NCBI GenBank assembly: GCA_023426545.1 | Contig: JAFAAN010000068.1 | Location: forward strand, 1 to 37,756 | Origin: Pseudomonadota bacterium | GTDB lineage: Bacteria > Myxococcota > Myxococcia > Myxococcales > Myxococcaceae | Length of the DNA: 37,756 nucleotides | Direction: 5' to 3' | Part shown: piece by piece, positions 10,116 through 18,862 of the stretch | Layout of the letters: each line of letters opens with the position of its first letter | Numbering within the stretch: position 1 is the first letter of the stretch | Translations under genes and position numbers: made by a program | Notes under the pieces: model-generated | Databases searched by the model: none | Told to the model about the DNA's origin: nothing | The model's input: only the letters and a program-made list of their open reading frames with translations

Positions 10116-10894
10116 CGGCGTACCTCCGCGGCCTGCGCCTTGCCGCCGCCAATCCCCAGCCAGCCGTAGCCCTTCTCCTCCAGCTCCAGCGCCAGCTCGC
10201 GCCCGCCGGAGCGGACGATGCGGCCCGCCGCCATGACGTGCACCTTGTCCGGGACGATGTAGTCCAGGAGCCGCTGGTAGTGGGTAATCAGCACCATCCC
10301 GCGCTCGGGCGAGCGCAGCGCGTTGACGCCGCCCGCCACCGTGCGCAGCGCGTCGATGTCCAGGCCGGAGTCCGTCTCGTCGAGGATGGCCAGGCGCGGC
10401 TCCAGCACCGCCATCTGGAACACCTCGTTGCGCTTCTTCTCTCCGCCGGAGAAGCCCTCGTTCACCGAGCGGTTCATGAAGGCCGCGTCGAGCTGCACCA
10501 GCTTCGACTTCTCCTTGGCCAGCTGGAGGAAGTCCATGGCGTCCAGCTCCTCCAGCCCCTTCGCGCGGCGCTGCGCGTTGAGCGCGGTGCGCAGGAAGTG
10601 GATGTTGCCCACGCCCGGAATCTCCACCGGGTACTGGAAGGCGAGGAACACGCCCGCGATGGCGCGCTCCTCGGGCGACAGCGCCAGCAGCGGCTTGCCG
10701 TCGAAGAGCACCTCGCCCTGCGTCACCTCGTAGCCGTCACGGCCGGCGAGCACGCGGGCCAGGGGGCTCTTCCCGGAGCCGTTGGGGCCCATGATGGCGT
10801 GGACCTCGCCAGGGGCGACCTCCAGGTCGATGCCATTGAGGATGTCCTTGCCCGCCACGCGGGCGTGCAGGTTGCGAACAGTCAAAAGCGCCAT
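10112..10894 (-). CDS. sufC: SufC, ABC ATPase of the SufBCD complex
   Basis: A 260-residue ABC-type ATPase that drives cluster assembly on SufB-SufD. Walker A is GPNGSGKS (36-43), the SufC signature is FSGGEKKR (148-155), Walker B is LAILDE followed by TDSGLD (168-179), and the switch His is His205 in THYQRL. Residue 44, directly after the P-loop Ser, is proline (codon CCC) where SufC proteins normally have threonine; see findings. ATG 10894 starts 2 bases after the sufB stop; although the frame is open upstream, MALLTVRNLHARVAGKDIL is the family N-terminus. The gene lies between sufB and sufD, as in most SUF operons. Confidence 0.95.
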   Translation of the reverse strand: MALLTVRNLHARVAGKDILNGIDLEVAPGEVHAIMGPNGSGKSPLARVLAGRDGYEVTQGEVLFDGKPLLALSPEERAIAGVFLAFQYPVEIPGVGNIHFLRTALNAQRRAKGLEELDAMDFLQLAKEKSKLVQLDAAFMNRSVNEGFSGGEKKRNEVFQMAVLEPRLAILDETDSGLDIDALRTVAGGVNALRSPERGMVLITHYQRLLDYIVPDKVHVMAAGRIVRSGGRELALELEEKGYGWLGIGGGKAQAAEVRR

Positions 10895-10896
10895 GC

Positions 10897-12329
<1,433 letters not shown>

Positions 12330-12333
<4 letters not shown>

Positions 12334-12848
12334 GAACGGACTCCTGTCGCGGAAGCGGAAGCGGGTTGGCCGGCGGCCGGAGAAGGGGCCGGCCGGGAAG
12401 GGATCCCCAGGCCCACGAGGCGCTCGGGCACGCGGGGGGCGGGGGCGATGAGGTCCGCCAGCGTCAGCCGGCCCAGCGCCTCCTGGATGGCGTCATTGAT
12501 GAGGCGCCAGTGGCCGCGCACCTGGCAGACGGACTCCAGCTCGCAGGGCGCACCGCCGGTGGCGTGGACGCCACACTCCGTGAGGGCCACCGGCCCTTCG
12601 AGCGCCGAGACGAGCTCCGCCAGCGACAGCTCGCCGGCCGGGCGTGCCAGGCCGTAGCCACCGTTGGCGCCTCGGTGGGACACCACGAGCGCCGCCTGGA
12701 GCAGGCTCTTGAGCACCTTGCTGGCCGAGGGAAGTGGCACGCGCGTGCGCGCCGCCAGCTCACGGGCGGTGCGCGTCTCACCGTCCGCGCGAGCCAGCTC
12801 GGTCATCAGCACGATGCCGTAGTCGGTCATCTTGCTCATCCGGAGCAT
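12330..12848 (-). CDS. Rrf2-family regulator of the SUF operon
   Basis: A 172-residue Rrf2/IscR-type winged-helix regulator. MLRMSKMTDYGIVLMTELA is the typical N-terminus of SUF-associated Rrf2 proteins. Residues about 25-67 form the DNA-binding helix-turn-helix (ARELAARTRVPLPSASKVLK) and wing (RGANGGYGLARP). Three cysteines, Cys92, Cys102 and Cys108, lie where IscR holds its cluster, although the first gap is wider than in E. coli IscR. A 25-residue Pro/Ala-rich tail is probably disordered. I chose ATG 12848 because GAGGAG lies 11 bases upstream and the family starts there; an ATG at 12881 is less likely. As first gene of the operon it probably represses it when cluster is plentiful (inference). 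Confidence 0.9.
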
Positions 12849-12907
12849 GGTGCGGGTGTCTCCTCTCTGGGTTCCCGGCACCGAAGGACCTCGGGGCCGC
12901 CAGGAGT

Positions 12908-12940
12908 CTCTTTATTAATCAGGACCGTTTCAGTCCACAT
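12908..12940 (-). promoter_or_regulatory. Predicted SUF promoter with IscR type-1-like operator
   Basis: The inverted repeat GGACCG-TTT-CAGTCC occupies 12922-12936. Its core, GACCGTTTCAGTC (12923-12935), agrees at 12 of 13 positions with the core of the E. coli IscR type-1 consensus as I recall it (GACTRWWWYAGTC); the outer flanks agree poorly. An AT-rich stretch follows in the direction of the operon and offers -10-like sequences such as TAAAGA or TAATAA. The site lies about 75-90 bases before the regulator start. Confidence 0.55.
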
Positions 12941-13033
12941 TGCATTTCGAATCCCTCCCTGAAGCGCCGCTGGTTGGAGGGCGGGGAGGAGAGGGATAGG
13001 GTGACGCCACCGTCCCCTGGAGGAACACCGCCG

Positions 13034-14224
13034 ATGCGCCGTCCCTTGATGCTGCTCGCGACCCTGGCCCTGGCCGTGGTGGCCTGCGAGAAGAAGAACG
13101 CGCCCGCCCCCACGGCGCCGTCGCCCGAGGGACAGGCGGCCGGGGCCTCGCCCGCCCTGGTGGACTCGGACACGATTCTGCTGGGAGAGGTGGGCAGCCT
13201 CACGGGCAGTGAGGCGACCTTCGGCGTGTCCGCGCGCAACGGCATCGAGCTGGCGCTGAACGAGGCCAATGAGGCGGGCGGCGTGAAGGGCAAGAAGCTC
13301 CAGGTGCGCGTCTACGACAGCCAGGGCCGGCCCGAGGAGGGCGCCCAGGCGGTGACGCGGCTCATCACCCAGGACAAGGTGGTGGCGATCATCGGCGAGG
13401 CGGCCTCGTCGGTGTCCATGGCCATGGCGGAGAAGGCGCAGGCGGGCAAGGTGCCCATGGTGACGCACACCTCCACCAGCCCCGAGGTGACGAAGAAGGG
13501 CGACTACATCTTCCGCGTCTGCTTCATCGACCCGTTCCAGGGGCTCGTCATGGCGAAGTTCGCGCGGGAGAACCTGGCGCTGTCCCGCGTGGCGGTGCTG
13601 CGCGACAACAAGAGCGCCTTCTCCATGGGCCTGGCGGACGTGTTCACCGCCAAGTTCAAGGAGTTCGGCGGCGAGGTGCCGGGCGACGAGAGCTACTCCA
13701 AGGGCGACACCGACTTCCGTGCGCAGCTCACGGCCCTCAAGCGGCTGAAGCCGGACGCCGTCTTCGTGCCGGGCTACTACACGGACGTGGGCATCATCGC
13801 GCGGCAGGCGCGGGAAATCGGCCTCAAGGTGCCGCTGCTCGGCGGCGACGGCTGGGACTCCGACAAGCTGTACGAGCTGGGCGGCTCCGCGCTGGAGGGC
13901 AGCTATTTCTCCAACCACTACTCGCCGGACAACCCGGACCCGGTGCTCCAGAAGTTCCTGGCCCGCTACAAGGCGACGTACGGCAGCGTGCCGGACAGCG
14001 TGGCGGCGCTTGCCTATGACGCGGCGCGGGTGACGATTGAAGCCATGAAGCGCGCGCCGGACCTGAGCGGCCCCTCGCTGCGCGACGCGATTGCCGCGAC
14101 GAAGGACTTCCAGGGCGTGGCGGGCCGCATCACCCTGGACGCCAACCGCGACGCGGTGAAGGAGGCCGTGGTGCTCAAGGTCTCCGGCGGCAAGCCTGAG
14201 TTCGTCACCACGGTGGCGCCGTAG
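13034..14224 (+). CDS. Branched-chain amino acid-type ABC substrate-binding lipoprotein
   Basis: A 396-residue periplasmic-binding protein of the LivJ/LivK (Leu/Ile/Val-binding, type I) family. The signal peptide ends in lipobox LAVVAC (Cys18), so it should be membrane-anchored. A Pro/Ala linker to about residue 40 precedes the fold. Two lobes are recognisable: ILLGEVGSLTGSEATFGVSARNGIELALNEAN at the start of lobe 1, and DAVFVPGYYTDVGIIARQAREIGLKVPLLGGDGWDS in lobe 2. The ligand may be an amino acid or related compound, which sequence cannot settle. No permease or ATPase gene is adjacent, so it is an orphan component. ATG 13034 has GGAGG about 10 bases upstream. It is divergent from the SUF operon and converges on the Flp-like gene. 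Confidence 0.9.
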   Translation: MRRPLMLLATLALAVVACEKKNAPAPTAPSPEGQAAGASPALVDSDTILLGEVGSLTGSEATFGVSARNGIELALNEANEAGGVKGKKLQVRVYDSQGRPEEGAQAVTRLITQDKVVAIIGEAASSVSMAMAEKAQAGKVPMVTHTSTSPEVTKKGDYIFRVCFIDPFQGLVMAKFARENLALSRVAVLRDNKSAFSMGLADVFTAKFKEFGGEVPGDESYSKGDTDFRAQLTALKRLKPDAVFVPGYYTDVGIIARQAREIGLKVPLLGGDGWDSDKLYELGGSALEGSYFSNHYSPDNPDPVLQKFLARYKATYGSVPDSVAALAYDAARVTIEAMKRAPDLSGPSLRDAIAATKDFQGVAGRITLDANRDAVKEAVVLKVSGGKPEFVTTVAP

Positions 14225-14234
14225 CCTCCGCGCC

Positions 14235-14414
14235 TCAGATGGGGGCCTGGATGACGTAGTAGATGGAGTTGAAGTAGCGGTGCAGCGCGTTCAAGAGCTG
14301 CACCAGGAAGGGCCAGCCCAGCGTGGTGAAGCCCAGCAGGGCCGCGGTGACGACGGCGTACTCCACCATGGACTGGCCGCGAGCGGACCGCGGTGGACGC
14401 AGGGACTTCCTCAT
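14235..14414 (-). CDS. Flp/Fap-type small prepilin
   Basis: A 59-residue protein with a basic leader (MRKSLRPPRSARG) followed by QSMVEYAVVTAALLGFTTLGWPF. Gly13 followed by four residues and then Glu18-Tyr19 exactly fits the G/XXXXEY cleavage motif of Flp pilins processed by TadV-type prepilin peptidases. The hydrophobic helix that follows is the filament core. The length is normal for Flp proteins. Its ATG at 14414 overlaps the upstream stop as ATGA, so it is the last gene of the five-gene Tad-like operon. In most Tad loci flp comes first. A structural pilin or minor pilin role is likely. Confidence 0.85.
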   Translation of the reverse strand: MRKSLRPPRSARGQSMVEYAVVTAALLGFTTLGWPFLVQLLNALHRYFNSIYYVIQAPI

Positions 14415-15277
14415 GGGGCGACGCTCCGGCGCAGCAACGTGAGTTGGACCTCGACTCCGGGGCCCGGAGCGAGCTCGCGCAGCACCGCGCGGCCGCTCAC
14501 CGTCTCCCGGAGGATTTCGAATCCGACGGCCTTCGGCGCCACGGGCTCCGGCGCTCCCACCGCCCACCCGCGCTCGCGGAACAGCGCGCCGTAGCGCTCC
14601 GCCGCCGCGCCCGGCGAGCCCTCCTGGAGCCGGCCCGTCACCACGTGGTGAGAGGCGCCCTCCAGGTGGAAGTTCACGGTGCGGGTCTCCTGGAGGTCCG
14701 CGGGCACGGGCACCCAGTCCGGCACCGCCGCCGCGCGCGCCAGCATGGGCCCCACCTGACCGGCGGAGACGAACACCAGCGTCTCTCCGCCTTGCGCCAG
14801 CGTGGACACCAGCCGCACCTCCTCCGTGGCGGGGCTCCAGTAGCCCACGTAGCCGCCCTTCTCACCGTGGCGCTGGTGGAGCACGGGCAGGCCCCTGGCG
14901 AGCAGCGCCTGGGTGTAGTGCTCCAGCACCTGCGTGGGCGTGTCCTGCGTGGAGAACCACGCCACCGCCATGGGGGCGTCCTTGCCCAGGTAGTCCGCGG
15001 CCAGCGCCTCGGGGCGGCTGGCCTTCGGATAGGGCGGGAAGTGGACGAGCGTCCGCTGGAGGATGGCCTCATCCTCGGGCGTGCGCACCCAGTCCCGGGC
15101 GGAGTCGTCCCCCACGCCGGTGCCCAGTTCCGGAGGGCTCCACTCCTGGGCGCCACCGTCCCCCCGGTAGACGGCGTGCTCCCACGTGAAGCCGATGAGG
15201 CCGCCCACCACCGCCACGGAGAAGAGGAGCGCGGGAACCCGGATGACGGGGCGCGTGGCGGAGGCGGACGTCAACAC
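14411..15277 (-). CDS. Unknown membrane-anchored protein of the Tad-like operon
   Basis: I do not recognise a named family. With GTG 15277 as start the protein has 288 residues; TTG 15274, overlapping the previous stop as TTGA, is equally possible. One transmembrane helix (about 12-31, VIRVPALLFSVAVVGGLIGF) and a WEHAVYRGDGG turn are followed by an extracytoplasmic part. That part appears to hold two related alpha/beta modules: residues about 80-172 (WFSTQDTPTQVLEHYTQALLARGLPV) and 188-284 (VVTGRLQEGSPGAAAERYGALFRERGWAV). Each has a beta strand, a helix with conserved Y-A-L-R-G spacing, and two C-terminal strands. It lies between a TadE-like and the Flp-like gene with overlapping ends, so a role in the same filament is likely but unproven. 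Confidence 0.75.
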   Translation of the reverse strand: MLTSASATRPVIRVPALLFSVAVVGGLIGFTWEHAVYRGDGGAQEWSPPELGTGVGDDSARDWVRTPEDEAILQRTLVHFPPYPKASRPEALAADYLGKDAPMAVAWFSTQDTPTQVLEHYTQALLARGLPVLHQRHGEKGGYVGYWSPATEEVRLVSTLAQGGETLVFVSAGQVGPMLARAAAVPDWVPVPADLQETRTVNFHLEGASHHVVTGRLQEGSPGAAAERYGALFRERGWAVGAPEPVAPKAVGFEILRETVSGRAVLRELAPGPGVEVQLTLLRRSVAP

Positions 15278-16377
15278 GACTCCGCCCTCGCGCAGCCCAG
15301 GTACCAGTTGCCGCGCGCCTCGTAGGTGCGCTGGGTGTTGTCGTGCTCCCAGTCCTGCCACTCGCTGCTGAAGTAGCCGTAGCGTCGCCCCCCCTGCTGT
15401 TCGATTTCCTCCTCGACGCCGTCTCCGCCTTCGTGCGGCTTGATGGAGAGGCTGGGGTTGCGCGGGTCGTCTCCCGGCGTCTTGTAGCCCTGGGGCCGGA
15501 GCCGCAGGCCGGGGTGGAGGAGGCTGGAGCCGATGGCCTGGCTGACCAGCTGCTCGGCCGCGGAGGACATGTCCGTGAAGCCCCGGTTGTCTTCGTTCTG
15601 GTAGAGCTGGATGACGCGCTCGTGCAGGCCCCTGCCCCCGGGCGTGCCGGGCCGCACGTTGGCGTGCTCCGTGAGCGCCCAGGTGTCGGTGACGATGGCG
15701 ATCTGCTCCCAGGGCAACAGGTAGACGTTGTCGCCGCGCCCGTGCGTCCCCGAGTTCCCGTTCCCCGTCGCGTTGTTGTGAACGCCGTTGGCCCGGTCCT
15801 GCGTCTCCTTGGCCAGCTTCACGCGGGAAAACTCGGGCAGGAAGGTCTCCGGCAGCAGGTAGTTCTGCACGCCCAGGCGCGCCGAGCACCGGATGAGTCC
15901 GCCCCGTCCGAAGGTGTCCATGAAGGACTGGTGGAGCGTCACGCCGTAGGCCCCCACCCCCTGCGCGTCCAGGGTGCAGTACACCTGCTGTCCCCCGGGG
16001 TTGAGCCAGCAGGCGTGGGCGACGACGTCGGTGTGGTGGGACTCATCGTCCTGACACTCGGGGCCCTTGCCCGGACCGTAGCTGTCGAGGCCCGACTCGT
16101 GGTCGCAGTACATGAACCGCGCATAGGACTGCGCCATCTCGAAGCCGGAGAAGGCCTCCGTCGTCGTCCCGCCATCCTCCGTCGCCACGGACTCGGGCTC
16201 CTTCTCGTAGTCCAGGACGGTGTAGTCCCAGGCCGTGGTGAGGGAGGTCTCCTGCGAGTCCAACATGTGGCGCAGCAGGTCGAAGAGGAACAGCGAGTAG
16301 AGGAACACGGGGATGATGACGAGCATGCACACCGCCATCTCCACGGCGGCGGCACCTCGCATGGACGCGCGCTTCAC
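15271..16377 (-). CDS. TadE-like pseudopilin with large C-terminal domain
   Basis: A 368-residue protein starting MKRASMRGAAAVEMAVCMLVIIPVFLYSLFLFDLL. Gly8 followed by AAAV and Glu13 fits the prepilin-type cleavage motif of TadE-like pseudopilins, and the hydrophobic helix (about 14-32) fits the family. The rest (about 330 residues) is much longer than in classical TadE and has several cysteines. Start GTG 16377 overlaps the upstream stop as GTGA. Known TadE/TadF proteins are minor pilins that prime or stabilise Flp fibres; that role is inferred here. Confidence 0.75.
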   Translation of the reverse strand: MKRASMRGAAAVEMAVCMLVIIPVFLYSLFLFDLLRHMLDSQETSLTTAWDYTVLDYEKEPESVATEDGGTTTEAFSGFEMAQSYARFMYCDHESGLDSYGPGKGPECQDDESHHTDVVAHACWLNPGGQQVYCTLDAQGVGAYGVTLHQSFMDTFGRGGLIRCSARLGVQNYLLPETFLPEFSRVKLAKETQDRANGVHNNATGNGNSGTHGRGDNVYLLPWEQIAIVTDTWALTEHANVRPGTPGGRGLHERVIQLYQNEDNRGFTDMSSAAEQLVSQAIGSSLLHPGLRLRPQGYKTPGDDPRNPSLSIKPHEGGDGVEEEIEQQGGRRYGYFSSEWQDWEHDNTQRTYEARGNWYLGCARAESC

Positions 16378-17939
16378 AGCGACACCCCCGGGACCTGCGC
16401 CAGCCGGGACGCATCCGTGTTGCCCGCCGCATCGAGGACCTCCGCGGCCTCGTCCGCGGAGATGGGGTGCAGCTTCGCGCGCCAGTAGGGGCTGAAGAGG
16501 TTGGGGGCCTCGCGCCAGCCATTCGCGCCGAACCGGTGGTAGTAGACGAGCCCCTTGGAGATGGCCACGCCCTCCTGCGCCGCGAGCGTGAGCGAGGCCG
16601 TGCCTTGCGCGCCGTGGTCCAGCCGCACCTGGGCCGACGCGTTCAGCTCCCACGGCGCCCGCTTCGGGTCTCCCACGCGGAGCGACCGCGTGACGTAGCT
16701 GTACACGCGGGGCTGCCCCCAGTCCCGGTCCTGGGAGGGGTTGGCGCGGAACTTCATGAAGCAGTTGCCCGAGCGGGCACAGCCCGACAGCGCCTTGGCG
16801 TTGACGCCCTCGAAGGTGTGCGAGCCGGAGTGCGCCCCCTCCGGCTCATGGTCACCACCGTTGGCGTCGCTCCACACGCGGGCGGAGTAGTCGTTCTGCC
16901 CGAAGCCGTGCCGCCACTGGTGGGAGATGGAGCCCTCTTCCTGCGCGGCGCTGGTCGTCCCGGGGTTGTTGCCCCGCTTGCCCTCGCTGTTGACTTCGCC
17001 CACCCCCTGGACCGTCTTGGCCGTGCCCTCGTGCTCGGTCACCCGGTACGTGCCCCGGCCGGGGATGCGCCGGAGCTCCTCGAAGAAGTCCGGATGCAGA
17101 TAGGAGGGCTTCATCATGCCCAGCCGGTCCCCCTTGTACCCACGGGACCCCGGCCAGCCCGAGCGCGTGGCGTTGGCGACCTCGGTCATCACCCGCGCGA
17201 GCGCCTGGGTGGAGCTGTTCCCCACGCTTCCCCGGCAGTCCATGCCGTCCACCGCGCAGTTGAACTCGTTCGCGTTGAGTCCGCCCACGGCCTCCGAGAG
17301 GTCGCTGGCGCCAGGCACGCTGTACTCGGTGAGCAGCGACAGACCGTGGCTGCGCCCGTCCCGGACCGCCTGGAGTGTCTGGGCGTGGGCCTCGCGCTGC
17401 GAGGCGTGGAGGTTGTCCACCATGACGTCCACCCCGCGCACCGCCGCGTTGAAGCTGGACTCGAGCCCCTTCACCTTCCGGTCGTACTGGTCACCCGCGT
17501 CGTCGAAGTCCTTGGCGATATCCAGGGCCTCCTTGGCGTGCAGGCAGTGCTCGATGCACGTCTTGCAGGCGCACCGGATGAACTCCCACTTCGCGATGTC
17601 CCGGAAGTTCTTCCCCGAGGCCCGCATCATCTCGCCCGTCACGCTCGACGCCGCCATGTAGGCGTGGATGCTGTTCATCGCGACGTAGGAGGCCGCGATG
17701 GCCCGGTTGCTGACCGCATAGTAATTGAGCGCCCGCGCCTCCAGGACGGCCATGGAGTAGGCCAGCGCGTCGCTGTGCTGCTGCAAGCCCATCTTCTGGC
17801 GAAGCGCATGCGCGAGGTTGAAGCTCAGCGTCACCATCAGCGCGAGCACCAGGAAGGAGAGCGCCCCCAGGACGATGGCCTGCCCTCGCTGCGCGCGCCT
17901 CCGGGCCCGGAGCGTCAGTAGGAGAACGGGAAGACGCAT
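16374..17939 (-). CDS. TadG-like (Flp pilus assembly TadE/G-like) protein
   Basis: A 521-residue protein with a basic N-terminus (RARRRAQRG), a single hydrophobic segment QAIVLGALSFLVLALMVTLS (about 20-39), and a long extracytoplasmic part. This is the layout of putative Flp pilus-assembly TadG-like proteins. It lacks the Glu at +5 after the Gly, as TadG-like proteins usually do, so processing as a pilin is unlikely. A cluster of four cysteines, CACKTCIEHC (Cys123, 125, 128, 132), follows the helical stalk region and could bind metal or form disulfides. It overlaps the upstream TadE-like gene by 25 bases and the downstream one by 4, which supports one transcript. Confidence 0.75.
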   Translation of the reverse strand: MRLPVLLLTLRARRRAQRGQAIVLGALSFLVLALMVTLSFNLAHALRQKMGLQQHSDALAYSMAVLEARALNYYAVSNRAIAASYVAMNSIHAYMAASSVTGEMMRASGKNFRDIAKWEFIRCACKTCIEHCLHAKEALDIAKDFDDAGDQYDRKVKGLESSFNAAVRGVDVMVDNLHASQREAHAQTLQAVRDGRSHGLSLLTEYSVPGASDLSEAVGGLNANEFNCAVDGMDCRGSVGNSSTQALARVMTEVANATRSGWPGSRGYKGDRLGMMKPSYLHPDFFEELRRIPGRGTYRVTEHEGTAKTVQGVGEVNSEGKRGNNPGTTSAAQEEGSISHQWRHGFGQNDYSARVWSDANGGDHEPEGAHSGSHTFEGVNAKALSGCARSGNCFMKFRANPSQDRDWGQPRVYSYVTRSLRVGDPKRAPWELNASAQVRLDHGAQGTASLTLAAQEGVAISKGLVYYHRFGANGWREAPNLFSPYWRAKLHPISADEAAEVLDAAGNTDASRLAQVPGVSL

Positions 17940-18685
17940 GCGTTGCTCCCTGGAAGGGCTGCGCGGTTGAGGAAGAAGTTCGACTGCATCCGCATGGTGT
18001 AGGTGGCGCGGATGGGCGCGATGTAGATGCGCTGGGCCGCCGCCCGCTCGTAGTGCGACTCGTTGCGGTCCAGGTGCGGGTCCTCCGGTGGCGGCTCCTT
18101 GCCCCGCATGCGCATCACCATGGGCAGCTCGCGGCTGCGAGCGGACTGGTAGATGACCCAGTCCGCGAAGGGGATGATCATCCGGTAGTTGAACGTCACC
18201 TGGACGCGCAGCTTGGTGCGGTGGCTGTCCCGCCAGCCCGTGGGCGCGGTGTTCCGGGGGTCGTCGAAGTCCAGCTCCGGCCCGCTCCCACCGACGTCGC
18301 TCCGCGTGGGCCCGCAGATGGTGACCTCCGCGTGCTTCAGCGAAGTGCCGGGCACCCGGTTGCCCGACATCTCACGCCACTTGTTCTGGAACTCGGCCGC
18401 GCTCCCGACGGGCGGAATGTAGGCGCGGTTCTCCACGCCTTCCGTCGGGACGCTCAGCAGGGGGAGCAGCACCGCGAGCGCGGCCTTCTCCATCTCCTCC
18501 ACCTTCGCGCTGTTCAGCGACCCGGCCCGCACGGCCTTGTAGGCCGCGTACTTGGTCAGCAGCCGCGCCTGGTGCATCAGCCCCAGCTGGAGGATGCCCA
18601 GAATCAGGAAGACGAACAGCGGCAGGACAATGGCAGCCTCGACGGCCGCCTGGCCGGACTGCCCCCTCAAACAAAGACTGCTCAT
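17915..18685 (-). CDS. TadE family protein, first gene of the Tad-like operon
   Basis: A 256-residue TadE-like protein. MSSLCLRGQSGQAAVEAAIVLPLFVFLILGILQLGL shows Gly11 followed by QAAV and Glu16, the pseudopilin processing motif, then the transmembrane helix (about 17-38). The extracytoplasmic part (about 40-256) includes a Cys near the C-terminus (NACVFPFSY). I chose ATG 18685 because it gives the short leader typical of the family, although no strong ribosome-binding site is visible. It opens a five-gene operon; the 177 bases upstream hold no gene and no promoter motif I can name. Confidence 0.78.
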   Translation of the reverse strand: MSSLCLRGQSGQAAVEAAIVLPLFVFLILGILQLGLMHQARLLTKYAAYKAVRAGSLNSAKVEEMEKAALAVLLPLLSVPTEGVENRAYIPPVGSAAEFQNKWREMSGNRVPGTSLKHAEVTICGPTRSDVGGSGPELDFDDPRNTAPTGWRDSHRTKLRVQVTFNYRMIIPFADWVIYQSARSRELPMVMRMRGKEPPPEDPHLDRNESHYERAAAQRIYIAPIRATYTMRMQSNFFLNRAALPGSNACVFPFSY

Positions 18686-18862
18686 GGCGCAAAAGACTAC
18701 CCAGCAGTCCCCGCAAAAAGAAAAACACCTCCCGGGCCCGGGACGCAATCACAAGCATCCAATGTCACTCACCGGACAGACACTACCCCGCAATGCCACG
18801 AATGGCACCATCCCCAACAACAGACACGCCCCTCGGGGACAGCCAGGCTGGCGAGACTCTGT

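Noticed and set aside
18715..18745. CCCGGGCCCGGG palindrome followed by T-rich DNA on the minus strand, as a possible terminator
   Set aside because: A perfect palindrome without a spacer folds only a 4-pair hairpin. The T-rich stretch is interrupted and 6 bases away. It could matter, but I cannot support it.
18700..18800. Sigma-54-like elements (GG and GC pairs) upstream of the Tad-like operon
   Set aside because: The nearest GG and GC are separated by 12 bases, not 10, and the flanking consensus is absent.
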